Shown one piece after another: positions 16,928-26,205 of a DNA stretch of 64,000 nucleotides. This DNA is from Nitrosospira sp. Nsp2 (GTDB lineage: Bacteria; Pseudomonadota; Gammaproteobacteria; Burkholderiales; Nitrosomonadaceae), in assembly GCF_003050965.1 (NCBI RefSeq), contig NZ_QAOU01000002.1, forward strand, positions 124,001 to 188,000, read 5' to 3'. The translations under genes and the position numbers were made by a program. Below the pieces are notes generated by a model that saw nothing but the letters and a program-made list of their open reading frames with translations, did not search any database and was not told the origin of the DNA. Each line of letters begins with the position of its first letter. Position 1 is the stretch's first letter.

Positions 16928-18115
16928 CTATATGTAGGGTGTCCACCAGCTATCCTTATGGCGCGCCTTAACAGCAGCGAACCAGCGGCAAAGCGGGTAG
17001 AGCAGCAGGGTGACTGCGACCCAGAACAGGTAGACGGTGGGCATGCTGAACCCCCACCAGGACGGGAAAGCGTCGAAAGATGCCAGGAATGGTTCGATGT
17101 CGCGATTCATGGCAAAGGCGAAAACGAGCACCAGCCCGTGTATGCCGTACAGGTGCAGGAGGTAGAAGAAGAGCGGCACGCGTCCAAAGACGATAAGCAG
17201 GCTCGATATCGGCCCTTGCGGGGCCTGCCGTCGCTCGAACATCGCCAGCAGTATGAGCGTGGGTCCGAGCGTCATCAACAGGAAGAGCAGGGAGGGGGGG
17301 TATTTGCTCGTATTCAGAAAGGACAGTAGCGTGAACAAGGCCGTTTCCCGTGAGACCCATGGCCTCGGGTCTCCGTAGCCGTTATAGAGGCGCAAGAGGA
17401 CGAAGGCGGTGATGATCGCCGTTCCCCCTGCAAGCAGCCATTGTTGTCTCCGGCTTGGCGGCATCAGCAGGATGGGCCCGAAAGCATACCCTGCCGCCAT
17501 GACCCCGATCCATGGGATCAGCGGATACGAAATAGGGGAGTCGGGCACGTGGAGCACGTTCAGCAGCCATCCCTGCCATTGCAGCGAGCCGTCGAGGGCG
17601 CGGAAGTTGTCAAGCCGTAGGCCGTCCAGGAGGTTATGGGCCACGATCATGCCGATACCGGTGCAGGCGATTGCCCATCGCGGGAGATAAACCAATGCGG
17701 CAAGCGCTACCATCGACCATCCCAGCGCCCAGATAACCCCCAATCCCAGCTGGCTGTAATCCAGGTTGAAATCCCAGGCGAGGCGAACAGCCGTCACTTC
17801 CAGAAATACCAGCCACAGACCGCGGGTGAACAGCCGGCGGGCGAGCTGCCGGCGCGTGAGACCGCGCGTGGCAGAAAGAAAAGCGCTGGTTCCCGCCAGA
17901 AAGACAAAGGCGGGTGCACAAAAATGGGTTACCCAGCGGGTGAAAAACAGGGCTGTATCGGTGCGGGACAGATCGGTAGGAGAGAAGTCGGCTTCGGTAA
18001 AAAACCAGCGCACATGATCGAGCGCCATCAGCACCATCACCAAGCCACGCAACAGGTCCACCGATACGATGTAGGGCGAGGGCGCCGAAGTATATGGAGA
18101 GTTTGTGGTCAACAT
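16928..18115 (-). CDS. DUF1624/heparan-alpha-glucosaminide N-acetyltransferase-like membrane protein
   Basis: A 395-residue protein with about ten membrane helices. The opening SVDLLRGLVMVLMALDHVRWFF is the hallmark of DUF1624: an Arg-Gly pair and a Asp-His pair (LDHVR) in the first helix, as in HGSNAT-like acyltransferases of the inner membrane. Other conserved parts are FFTRWVTHFCAPAFVFLAGTSAFL and FGRVPLFFYLLHLYGIH. It may transfer acyl groups across the membrane; the acceptor is unknown. It is monocistronic on the minus strand. Confidence 0.9.
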   Translation of the reverse strand: MLTTNSPYTSAPSPYIVSVDLLRGLVMVLMALDHVRWFFTEADFSPTDLSRTDTALFFTRWVTHFCAPAFVFLAGTSAFLSATRGLTRRQLARRLFTRGLWLVFLEVTAVRLAWDFNLDYSQLGLGVIWALGWSMVALAALVYLPRWAIACTGIGMIVAHNLLDGLRLDNFRALDGSLQWQGWLLNVLHVPDSPISYPLIPWIGVMAAGYAFGPILLMPPSRRQQWLLAGGTAIITAFVLLRLYNGYGDPRPWVSRETALFTLLSFLNTSKYPPSLLFLLMTLGPTLILLAMFERRQAPQGPISSLLIVFGRVPLFFYLLHLYGIHGLVLVFAFAMNRDIEPFLASFDAFPSWWGFSMPTVYLFWVAVTLLLYPLCRWFAAVKARHKDSWWTPYI

Positions 18116-18491
18116 GCGTGCCTTATTCCCTGTTTCATCCAGCGGTCGAATTAGTGTCGCTTCCGATGGGGTTGCCAGCTGGGAGCGTCCTGCGGGGAGA
18201 TGATACGGCTCACCGGCAGGTCGCGCCTCCAGTAATCCAGCGGATGCCGCTCAAAATTTATTGGGCGGATAGTACCTCAGTCCAATACCCAAGCCGCAGA
18301 ATGGTTGTATCATAGGAAGTGGAGGAGAAGTTTTCCTCCACCAGGGTATACCTACAAGAGGGAGCCCGGCCCGGCGGCAGTAATCCTGCCGCCGGGCTTC
18401 TCGGAGCCGATCAGATATCATCCCATCAGCCGCGTCCAGAAGGGAAAAACATGGTTTCCCGATCGCAAGGTAGCGACCATGGAAGCATGAA
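18116..18491. other. Intergenic region with two hairpins
   Basis: About 375 bases separating two divergent genes. It contains a hairpin GTGGAGGA/TCCTCCAC at 18319-18341 and the GC-rich hairpin listed separately at 18369-18397. No open frame with a credible start was found here. Confidence 0.6.
18369..18397 (+). other. Perfect GC-rich hairpin related to the 13859 terminator
   Basis: GCCCGGCGGCAG (18369-18380) pairs perfectly with CTGCCGCCGGGC (18386-18397) across a five-base loop. The arm and loop agree with the hairpin at 13859-13888 (GGCGGCAG, then ATCCTGC), but the tail TTCTCGG is a weak terminator. Confidence 0.75.
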
Positions 18492-18980
18492 ATGCATCAG
18501 TTCGTTACCGCTACCAAAGCGGCAGTTGCACAAGGTAACTGGTATGCAGCGCTTGCGATAGCGCTCACCATGCCTGACATCTGCGGCAGGACCGAGAATC
18601 CATCAAAGAATTCGCGGGCGCGGTTCGTCGATTGGTATGACCGATTTTTACTGAAGCGCTATCAGGCGAATATCGGCCCGAATCGAGCGCTTCACACTTT
18701 CCTCAGCGGCCTGGATTGCTACGCCTTGCGCTGCGCTTTTTTGCACCAGGGCGAATTTGGAATCGATGATCAGCGCGCGCGGCAAGCGTTGGAACGCTTT
18801 CACTTCGACATTCCGCGCCAGGGATCTTTCATTCACATGAACCACGTCAATAACGTTCTCCAGTTGCAAGTGGATCGGTTTTGCCTTGATGTTACCGAGG
18901 CGGTTGAACAGTGGCTCATAATTGTTGCTGGTGACAAGGACATCCAAGCCCGATTGGCCAAGCTGGCATCGATTGGGTGA
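18492..18980 (+). CDS. Protein of unknown function with a HEPN-like R-x4-H motif
   Basis: A 162-residue soluble, mostly helical protein. Its middle reads DCYALRCAFLHQGEF, with Arg80 and His85 spaced as in the catalytic R-x4-6-H of HEPN ribonucleases (the usual form has Asn after the Arg; here it is Cys). The preceding DWYDRFLLKRY helix and following long helices fit a four-helix HEPN bundle. This is an inference from a short motif and not a recognised family. No nucleotidyltransferase antitoxin gene is beside it: upstream is a hairpin region and downstream a convergent pseudogene. Confidence 0.6.
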   Translation: MHQFVTATKAAVAQGNWYAALAIALTMPDICGRTENPSKNSRARFVDWYDRFLLKRYQANIGPNRALHTFLSGLDCYALRCAFLHQGEFGIDDQRARQALERFHFDIPRQGSFIHMNHVNNVLQLQVDRFCLDVTEAVEQWLIIVAGDKDIQARLAKLASIG

Positions 18981-18995
18981 GCAGTAGCTTCCAGC

Positions 18996-20159
18996 TTAAC
19001 AACCAGATCGGCTAACCGCACGGAACCTGTTTAACCTCGTGCGTCTTCCCATGAAACTCACTATCCCCAGGCCGGCAAGCATCATGGCATAGGTTGCCGG
19101 CTCGGGTATGGTGCCAGTAACCGCGATCTGCCCCGAATTGTTGATGTCATAAGCGTTCGCTAGAATAGTCCCGTCCGGTGGCCTCGCTAACATATTGAGA
19201 TCAGTCATGCCCGTCCCATCGGGACCGGTGACAAAAGCATGGTATTCACCTGCAACCGCGTCGTAGAAATATCCCACCACCTGTCCGATGTCATTGACGC
19301 CAAAGGGCAACCCAATACCAATATCCCGCATACCCACGCCATTGGGGCCGGTGACAAAAGCATGCTCTTCACCTGAAGCCGCGTCGTGGAAAGATCCCAC
19401 CACCTGTCCGATGTTGTTTACTGCGAGGGCGATGCTCGCATCTCCTAGCAGGGGGCCCAGATCGGTTATGCCGGCGCCATTGGACCGGTGATAAAAGCGT
19501 GGTGCTCACCTAGAGCTGTCGTGGACCCTCCCACCACTTGTCCGGCATTGTTGATGTCAAGGGCGGTGCTTTCACTTCCACCCAGCGTGCCGAGGTCGGT
19601 CTTCCCGACGCCATTGGGTCCTGTTATGAACGCGCGGTTAGTTAAACTGGACAGCACGAGGGTGTTTCCCGCCAGTCGCCCGGCATCGTTGATGCCGACG
19701 GGATAACTCCTGTCTCCCAGCACGGTACTAAGATCGCGGATTCAACCCCATTGGGGCCCGTGAGAAAAGGGCTGGTTTACCAGCGACTGTGCCGAAAAGT
19801 CCTGTTACCTGTCCAGAATTGTTTATGTCGGAGGCGCTACTGTGGTCTCCGTCCAAGGCAATAGCAGTCATGCCTGCACCATTAGGGCCGGTGATGAAAG
19901 CGCGTTGAGGGTAAAAGGGGTGGGTTGTGTAGGATTGTCCCACTACCTGGCCGGAGTCGTTGATCGCCGCAACAGTAGTAGTAGGGGGAGTTCTTCCCAG
20001 GTTGCCTAGTTTGATCAGCTCCTTGCTATTGGAATCCACAATCCATCCGGTGAGGGAGAAGGGGGCCGCAGCCACGGGGGGCGGAGCGAAACTTAGGGCC
20101 ATTATCACGACGGCGGCCAGGCCAAAGCGGCGGATTTCAGGGTAATAGCTCATTTTCAT
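18996..20159 (-). pseudogene. HAF-repeat PEP-CTERM protein, broken by frameshifts
   Basis: The three minus-strand pieces 20159-19728, 19723-19466 and 19403-18996 read as one protein: a signal peptide (LAAVVIMALSFAPPPVAAA), repeated FITGPNGxGxxDLGxLxG plus INNxGQVVG units, and an end PEPATYAMMLAGLGIVSFMGRR, which is a PEP-CTERM sorting signal. One-base losses in homopolymers explain the breaks: near 19481-19484 a lost G (ATTGGACC, where the other units have TTGGGACC or similar), near 19740 a lost T, and another indel near 19765. Restoring them joins the frames. The intact relatives are at 32328-33449 and 48621-49802. A PEP-CTERM protein would go to the exosortase pathway at the cell envelope; this one is probably dead, unless the indels are sequencing errors. 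Confidence 0.85.
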
Positions 20160-20518
20160 GGCGAGCCCTCTGGTGGAAAGAGCTGTTTGAGATGTCAGGC
20201 TGGATTCATTTTTATTCTAGTTGATGAATTGCGTTTGACAAGGCAGCGAAATCGCGGCATCGGCTTTTCCGGATGGGTGCTACAGAACGAATCAAGCGTT
20301 GTTTCCTTCCAACCTTACGGCCGTCTTAATACACGCGCGAAAACCTCGTCCAGGCTCAGCGAGGCAAGTGGTCTGCATGCAAGATGAATCGCGGGACGCT
20401 TGCTAACTGCGCGCGGTGTGCTACAGATTAATAGAGCCGGCTGCGGGAGATGGTAATTCCAGTACCAGCCGGCAACGGGCGTTCCTACCTGTTTAACCTG
20501 AACCAGAGGAGATCCATC
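20160..20518. other. Divergent intergenic region
   Basis: About 360 bases between the HAF pseudogene and the RTX gene. The RTX frame stays open over its last 70 bases, but no ribosome site supports an earlier start. No other signal was identified. Confidence 0.5.
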
Positions 20519-21298
20519 ATGGCCTTTTATTTTGGAGACGAATCAGCAAACACCGCATCACTCGGCAATGCCTCCGATTTCATGTTTGGTTTTGGAGGAA
20601 ACGACAGGCTTTCGGGAAACGGCAGTAACGATGTCATCGACGGGGGCGATGGCAGCGACACCCTGGATGGTGGCGATGGTAACGACGTTCTGTCCGGCGA
20701 TCACGGCGACGATACGCTATTGGGCGGAGCCGGTCATGATGGTCTCGACGGTGGAAGCGGTGATGATCGCCTCGATGGACAGGCAGGTAACGATATTTTG
20801 CTTGGACGTGGAGGAGCGGACAGAATTCTTGGGGGAGCGGGCGACGATATTATCCTGGGTGGCGAAGGCAACGACAAATTACGGGGAGAAGCCGGAGATG
20901 ACAGGCTATACGGTGAAAGCGGCGACGACACCCTTAACGGCGGTAGCGGTACGGATACCCTGAATGGCGGGCGGGGAAATGATGTGTTCGATTATGACGC
21001 GCTGTCTGACAGCCCGGGATTCGAGGAAACCAGTCCGCTGGTGGTTCGCGACAATATTATCGGCTTCGATGGCAGGGGAGCCGCCTTGGGCGACCGCATC
21101 GATCTCTCGACCATTGACGCGAACCGGGAGGTGGCTGGCAACCAGGCATTCAACCTGAACCAGTTGACGTATAGCCAGGGGATACTGACGGCAACGGTGA
21201 TTGGATTCGGGATTCCCGGTTCGCTCGATTTGCAGGTCCGTCTGGTGGGCAACCCGCCTCTGGACCTGGTCGGTCAAACGAATGACATCATCCTGTGA
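20519..21298 (+). CDS. RTX-type calcium-binding protein
   Basis: A 259-residue protein made of about 12-14 nonapeptide repeats of the GGxGxDxLx type (from about residue 20 to 160: GGNDRLSGNG, GGDGSDTLDGG, GDDTLLGGAG and others), which bind calcium and fold as a parallel beta roll. The C-terminal part (about 165-259: DVFDYDALSDSP, then VVRDNIIGFDGRG, DRIDLSTIDAN) matches the usual type I secretion signal region of RTX proteins. There is no Sec signal. The ATG at 20519 has GAGGAG upstream. No HlyB/HlyD/TolC-type exporter is in the window, so export must use one elsewhere. No enzymatic domain is seen. Confidence 0.9.
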   Translation: MAFYFGDESANTASLGNASDFMFGFGGNDRLSGNGSNDVIDGGDGSDTLDGGDGNDVLSGDHGDDTLLGGAGHDGLDGGSGDDRLDGQAGNDILLGRGGADRILGGAGDDIILGGEGNDKLRGEAGDDRLYGESGDDTLNGGSGTDTLNGGRGNDVFDYDALSDSPGFEETSPLVVRDNIIGFDGRGAALGDRIDLSTIDANREVAGNQAFNLNQLTYSQGILTATVIGFGIPGSLDLQVRLVGNPPLDLVGQTNDIIL

Positions 21299-21435
21299 CG
21301 GGGAGGCGGGTGGATGTCCCGGATGTCCGAGTGGCAAGCGCTTGTATAGAACAATCAGGTAATAAGGCCCGGGTCAAGGGTTCGACAGGCCGGGGCAGAA
21401 TCCGGGGCCACGGGTAGCGGCTGCGCCGCCCCCAC

Positions 21436-21480
21436 AAAAAAGATGCCGATGCCACCGCGGAGCGCAGGGTGAGCATCGGC
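21436..21480 (-). terminator. Rho-independent terminator, minus strand
   Basis: Read on the minus strand, GCCGATGC (21480-21473) pairs with GCATCGGC (21452-21445) and is followed by a run of six or seven T about three bases on. It ends the transcript of the small gene at 21562-21642. Confidence 0.75.
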
Positions 21481-21561
21481 GAATTGACTCGTTAGTTGGG
21501 TTCGTTATTTTGTAATCAGAAGAATTACTGCTTGGTAGCACTACTCAATTTCTTCGGTAGA

Positions 21562-21642
21562 TTAATCCCTGTGTCCGTCCTTTGACATGAAGAACCAGAG
21601 GGCGACTGCTCCGATACCTACCACGAGGATTGCCATTTCCAT
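21562..21642 (-). CDS. Small single-helix membrane protein (26 aa)
   Basis: A 26-residue peptide MEMAILVVGIGAVALWFFMS followed by KDGHRD: one hydrophobic helix and a charged C-terminal tail. AAGGAGG stands seven bases before the ATG at 21642, and a terminator lies downstream, which together make a complete small transcription unit. It is too short for most gene finders. Role unknown; similar single-span peptides occur at 41275-41355 and 56547-56621. Confidence 0.75.
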   Translation of the reverse strand: MEMAILVVGIGAVALWFFMSKDGHRD

Positions 21643-21694
21643 GATTACCTCCTTAAGGATTTAGATGCTCAAGAATATGACTACATTGATGACC

Positions 21695-21711
21695 AGTACA
21701 ACGGTTGTACT
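21695..21711. promoter_or_regulatory. Perfect inverted repeat upstream of the small membrane protein
   Basis: AGTACAAC G GTTGTACT is a 17-base perfect palindrome with a single central base, about 53 bases upstream of the ATG of the small membrane protein gene. Its position fits an operator, but no regulator is assigned. Confidence 0.5.
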
Positions 21712-22338
21712 ACCAGGTTGATCAAAAACACGTCAAAAACACAAGACATCAGCGAGCCGAACTCCAAATGCCCGCTTGAGTTCGACTTAAGCTGAAATAA
21801 AAAGTTCATGCGTGAAGCAAATATTTTTTAAAAAAGTTGATGCGCAACAAGGTTGCCCCCAAACAGTTGTCGTCATCAATCTTCCAGCAGCGGCCGGTGG
21901 AGCGTGAGTGGAGCAGGATGCCTGGTACGGGGCTGCGCCATCCCGCCTTTACTGTTCGGCAGCAGTCGGTTTTGAAGGCTTGCTGCTCGCGCGTTCGCGA
22001 GTGATCAATCGCGTTCTGCCGCACTGCTGCTGCCTTGGGCATGCCTTAAGGGAACCTCGCGCGTGGCAGGACGGAAGGAAAACGCGTAGCGCCAGCGACG
22101 GGCTAATTGATCAAAGTGATCAAAGCCGCCCCACCAAGCAAAAAAATCAAACCTCGGGTACAATGCGGCGGTTCAGTATCAGCGGGGCGAGCCACCGCAG
22201 GCGGGATGCACGCATGTACATACACAATTCGCATCCCAAACTGCCCGCGTCATTCGACCTCAAAGAATCCAACCTCGAATAATCGCGCACCTGCGCCTAT
22301 GACTCTCATGGGGCTCGTTATGGAAAACCCGCGGATAA
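21712..22338. other. Intergenic region upstream of algI-like gene
   Basis: About 630 bases without a supported gene. Open frames here have no family-like sequence. The part near 22140-22330 must contain the leader of the O-acetyltransferase gene. Confidence 0.5.
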
Positions 22339-23820
22339 ATGATTTTTAGCTCGCCAAAATTCATCCTGCTGTTTCTGCCGATCGCCTTCCTCGGGTACTT
22401 CTACCTGAACAGGATTCGGCTTGTTCTCGCGGGCAAGGCCTGGCTGGTGGCGGTAAGCCTTTTTTTCTACGCTTACTGGAACATCGCCTACTTGCCGCTC
22501 CTCGTCGGCTCCATACTGTTCAACTTCGCGATCGGCACCGCCCTGGCGCCGAATCCGGACAAGCCCGCGCGATTCTCGCGCCGCCTGGTCCTGGCCTTCG
22601 GAATCATCGGCAACCTTGGCCTGCTCGGGTATTTCAAGTATGCCGACTTTCTGATCGATAACATCAACGCTGCTTTCGATATCGGCGTTATTTCGCCTCA
22701 CCTTCTGCTGCCGCTGGGCATCAGTTTCTTCACCTTCACCCAAATAGCCTATCTGGTGGATAGTTATCGCGGCGAGGCCAGGGAATACGATTTCCTCAAC
22801 TATGCGCTGTTCGTCACTTTTTTCCCGCACCTGATAGCCGGTCCGATCCTGCATCACGGCGAAATGATGTCGCAATTCAAGTCGCGCTGGACACTGGTCA
22901 TGCGCTATCGGAACATCGCGCTTGGCCTGTTCATTTTCAGCATCGGCCTGTTCAAGAAGGTCGTGATCGCCGATACCTTCGCGGTGTGGGCAAACGCAGG
23001 ATTCGAGGGCGGCGAAACGCTCGACTTTTTCAGCGCCTGGGGGACCAGCCTCTCCTACACGTTCCAGCTCTATTTCGATTTCAGCGGCTATTGCGATATG
23101 GCAATCGGGGCGGCGCTCCTATTCAACATCTGGTTGCCGATCAATTTCAATTCTCCGTACCAGGCGCTCGACATCCAGGATTTCTGGCGCAGATGGCACA
23201 TGACGCTCAGCCGCTACCTCCGCGACTACCTCTATATTCCGCTCGGCGGGAACCGTTGCTCGACGCCGCGCGTTTACCTGAACCTCATGGCTACCTTCAT
23301 ATTGGGCGGGCTCTGGCACGGCGCGAGCTGGATGTTTGTGCTGTGGGGGGCGTTTCACGGTGCTGCGCTGGTGATCCATCGCGCCTGGAGCGGGTTCGGC
23401 CTGCGCATGCCCAGGGCAATGGCGTGGCTACTGACGTTCAATTTCATCAACCTCACCTGGATTTTTTTCCGTGCCGATACCCTTGAGAGTGCCTTGAGGA
23501 TCATCCGCGGGATGGCGGACATCAACTCGGTCTTTAACCTGACGGCGTTGCATGTGCCTACCGATAGCCTGGTGTGGGGCGGATGGTTCTCGGATTACCT
23601 CCTGAGGTGGCTGCCCGCGGGCCTCGCTGCCAACATTCTCTGCTTCATTGCCATCCTGCTCACGCTGGGGATCATAAGCCGGAAGAATTCGTTCGAGCTG
23701 ATGGTCGGCGTCAATGGCCAGGGAACCGCCAAATTTTCGGGCGCGCTGGTGCTGTTCTGCATCGCCATGTATTCGACCATGGTGACGACGAGCTCGATAT
23801 TTCTTTACTTCAATTTCTAG
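22339..23820 (+). CDS. MBOAT family polysaccharide O-acetyltransferase (AlgI-like)
   Basis: A 493-residue protein with about 11-12 membrane segments. It has the MBOAT signature including the catalytic histidine in FILGGLWHGASWMFVLWG (about residue 320-335), the DFWRRWHMTLSRYLRDYLYIPLGGNR block, and FFPHLIAGPILHH. Family members such as AlgI carry acetyl groups across the inner membrane and hand them to a periplasmic partner that modifies an exopolysaccharide. The ATG at 22339 gives the usual MIFSSPKFILLF start. The AlgJ-like gene follows after nine bases. No polysaccharide synthesis genes are beside it, so the acceptor is unknown. Confidence 0.93.
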   Translation: MIFSSPKFILLFLPIAFLGYFYLNRIRLVLAGKAWLVAVSLFFYAYWNIAYLPLLVGSILFNFAIGTALAPNPDKPARFSRRLVLAFGIIGNLGLLGYFKYADFLIDNINAAFDIGVISPHLLLPLGISFFTFTQIAYLVDSYRGEAREYDFLNYALFVTFFPHLIAGPILHHGEMMSQFKSRWTLVMRYRNIALGLFIFSIGLFKKVVIADTFAVWANAGFEGGETLDFFSAWGTSLSYTFQLYFDFSGYCDMAIGAALLFNIWLPINFNSPYQALDIQDFWRRWHMTLSRYLRDYLYIPLGGNRCSTPRVYLNLMATFILGGLWHGASWMFVLWGAFHGAALVIHRAWSGFGLRMPRAMAWLLTFNFINLTWIFFRADTLESALRIIRGMADINSVFNLTALHVPTDSLVWGGWFSDYLLRWLPAGLAANILCFIAILLTLGIISRKNSFELMVGVNGQGTAKFSGALVLFCIAMYSTMVTTSSIFLYFNF

Positions 23821-23829
23821 GCGGCTGTC

Positions 23830-25380
23830 GTGATAAAGAAAAGGGTTTTTGTCTTTCTCGGGGTGGCCCTGCTCGCGCTGGCGATTGTTCCGCTTATCAA
23901 TCTTTCCGCGTGGAATGGCCCGAAAAAGGAAGGGCAGGAATGGTGGAGCGACTCCGTGCTCTACAACTTCGACTTCGCTTCAGCGTTTCTGGGCCGTGTT
24001 TTTTATCCGCACGGGATCTCAACCAACCCGAGCCAGGTGTTCATCGGGAAAGACGACTGGCTCTACCTCGGGGAGCAGTACGAAAAAACGGTTACCTCGA
24101 GGCGTCATCAGCCGACGGCCCTGGATGCGGAGGCCGCCCAGGTTATCGCGAGCGCGACCAGATCCTGGGATCAGTGGCTGACCCTGAAGGGCGTCAGGAT
24201 GTTCCGGGTCATGCTCGGTCCGGACAAAAATACCGTCTACCCGGAGTTCCTGCCCGACTGGGCGCAGCAGGCATCCAGGTCGTCAACCGACACATTACTG
24301 GCGAATGACAGCAAGGGGCTCTACGTTGACATCCGGAATGCGATGAGAACTGCAAAGTCGCGGTTTGCGGAATCGCTTTATTACAAGACGGATACGCACT
24401 GGAATAGCCTGGGCGCATGGGTGGCATTTCGCGCTTTCGAAGCGGAGATTGCACGCGCCGAGCCGGGATTGCGCCTGCTTTCCGATCATGAGGTGCGTAT
24501 TACGAAGGTGAATGAGCGCCAGGGGGGCGACCTGGCGAAATTCCTGAGATTGAAGGAGACGCTGCGGGATAGCGAGGTGGTGGTGGATATCGTCAGCGAG
24601 CGCCCGATTGAAATCGAGCAGTATGAGTTCGATACCGGCCGCCTGAAAAAAGCCGGCGGCAACCCTCAAATTCATACGGCACGGCAGCCATTGCTGGTCA
24701 AGTCCAAACACGCCCTGAACGATAAAAAGGTTTTGTGGTTGCGCGATTCGTTTGGCACCGCGATGGCTCCCTTCATGGCGGCCACGTTCTCGGAAACGCT
24801 GCAGATTCATTACGAGTCCGCCGACACTGCCTCGCTTGCGCGGCTGGTGGACACATTCAAACCGGATTATGTCTTCGTTACCGTGGTTGAGAGGGCGGCC
24901 AGGAGAAAGCGGTTTGGAAGCCTCCCGCCACTCATTTTTTCCTCGGAAAAACCGAAGCGTTTCACCTCCGTGAGTCACGGACTCCCTACCGAAACGCATG
25001 ACCTCATCAAGACCAGGAACAGGCAGGCATACCGCGTGGCGGGGGCTGATCCATATGTCACCTTTTCACTCGACCAGCCGGTTCGTGCTCGTGACGTGTC
25101 GCAACTGGTGCTGGACCTGAACTGCGGCGAAAAGACCGAGCCGGTTAAGGTCCAGATATCCTGGCATTCCGCCGGCAGAGAGTTCAGCGAAGCCAACAGC
25201 GTCCGCTTCACCACGCAGCCGGGCATGACGGCGATTAATTTGACGCCGCTTTCCTCCTGGGCTCAGGCAGGTGCCGTCACCGATATTCGGGTTGATATCG
25301 ATTCCGCTAGCGCCTGCCCCATCGTGGCCATCAGCAGCCTTGAGCTGGGTAAAGACGCCGGCGACCAGAGCGCCATATAG
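23830..25380 (+). CDS. AlgJ/AlgX-like SGNH acetyltransferase
   Basis: A 516-residue protein with an N-terminal hydrophobic anchor or signal (VFVFLGVALLALAIVPL). An SGNH-type domain covers about 55-350: FIGKDDWLYLGEQYEKTV, the Asp-x-His pair in YYKTDTHWNSLGAW and the nucleophile serine in WLRDSFGTAMAPF, the same layout as AlgJ/AlgX. A C-terminal beta-rich part (about 395-516) may bind carbohydrate. It would sit in the periplasm and take acetyl groups from the AlgI-like protein to the polymer. The start is a GTG nine bases after the upstream stop, hence one operon. Confidence 0.88.
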   Translation: MIKKRVFVFLGVALLALAIVPLINLSAWNGPKKEGQEWWSDSVLYNFDFASAFLGRVFYPHGISTNPSQVFIGKDDWLYLGEQYEKTVTSRRHQPTALDAEAAQVIASATRSWDQWLTLKGVRMFRVMLGPDKNTVYPEFLPDWAQQASRSSTDTLLANDSKGLYVDIRNAMRTAKSRFAESLYYKTDTHWNSLGAWVAFRAFEAEIARAEPGLRLLSDHEVRITKVNERQGGDLAKFLRLKETLRDSEVVVDIVSERPIEIEQYEFDTGRLKKAGGNPQIHTARQPLLVKSKHALNDKKVLWLRDSFGTAMAPFMAATFSETLQIHYESADTASLARLVDTFKPDYVFVTVVERAARRKRFGSLPPLIFSSEKPKRFTSVSHGLPTETHDLIKTRNRQAYRVAGADPYVTFSLDQPVRARDVSQLVLDLNCGEKTEPVKVQISWHSAGREFSEANSVRFTTQPGMTAINLTPLSSWAQAGAVTDIRVDIDSASACPIVAISSLELGKDAGDQSAI

Positions 25381-25677
25381 AAGCAGGCCCAAGGCCGGCT
25401 TCTGTTTGCCGCGCTCAGCGGCTTTCCTATCCCATTCCCCGTACTCCCACACACGTTACGTGCCTATCTATCGAGTATCAGGCTGCTTGCATGCGTTCTC
25501 CAATTGCTGCCGGCAGATTTGCGGGCGGCTTTTGCCGGCTTTTTTCAACTCATTTTTCAACTACTGCGTGAAAATTTACATGGGGCCTTCGATCGGCTAC
25601 GCTTGGTGTACCGGTGTTCATGAATTTTCCATTTTCTGTTACCGGCAATGATCCCCCATCAATAATAAAGGATCCCC
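25381..25677. other. Intergenic region
   Basis: Nearly 300 bases between the AlgJ-like gene and the DUF4142 gene. No supported gene or clear terminator was seen. Confidence 0.5.
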
Positions 25678-26205
25678 ATGAAAAACCTATTCATGCTTGC
25701 GGTTGCCGTAGTCGCCCCGTCCTTTGCAGTTGCTGCCGAAACAAAAGCGCTGAACGATGCGGAGATCATTGGTCTCGTCCAGGCCATTAACCAGGCCGAG
25801 GTCGATTCCTGGAGGCTGGCCGACGCCACCTCGTCCAATGCGGACGTAAAGGCGTACAGCCGGCGGGTAGCCAAGGAACATTCTGAAGCCTATTCGTCGG
25901 TCCAGGACTGGGCAGCCAAGCATAATATAGTGCCGCAGAACAGCTCACTGAGCGATAGGGTGAAGGTAGTTGAAGAAGAACATCTTGAAAGCCTTGACCG
26001 GCAGCGGGGGATTTTGTTTGATCTGGACTACGCAAGTCATGAGGTGGAGTTTCACCAGAAAATGCTGGACTTGTGGGATGAAAAACTGATCCCCCAGGCG
26101 CAGGACGAAGAATTGAAGCGTTTATTGACCGACCTGCGCCGGGTTATTGCCCAGCATCTTGAAGACGCGAAGAAACTCAAGAGTTCGCTGGGGAGAAAAA
26201 AGTAG
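25678..26205 (+). CDS. DUF4142 family periplasmic protein
   Basis: A 175-residue protein with a Sec signal peptide (LFMLAVAVVAPSFAVAA, cut after AVAA). The mature part is a ferritin-like helical bundle of the DUF4142 type: DAEIIGLVQAINQAEVDSWRLADA, AYSRRVAKEHSEAY and the C-terminal HLEDAKKL helix, with His residues in place of a typical metal site. Role unknown; the family is common in the periplasm of soil proteobacteria. AAAGGATC precedes the ATG. It is monocistronic. Confidence 0.9.
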   Translation: MKNLFMLAVAVVAPSFAVAAETKALNDAEIIGLVQAINQAEVDSWRLADATSSNADVKAYSRRVAKEHSEAYSSVQDWAAKHNIVPQNSSLSDRVKVVEEEHLESLDRQRGILFDLDYASHEVEFHQKMLDLWDEKLIPQAQDEELKRLLTDLRRVIAQHLEDAKKLKSSLGRKK

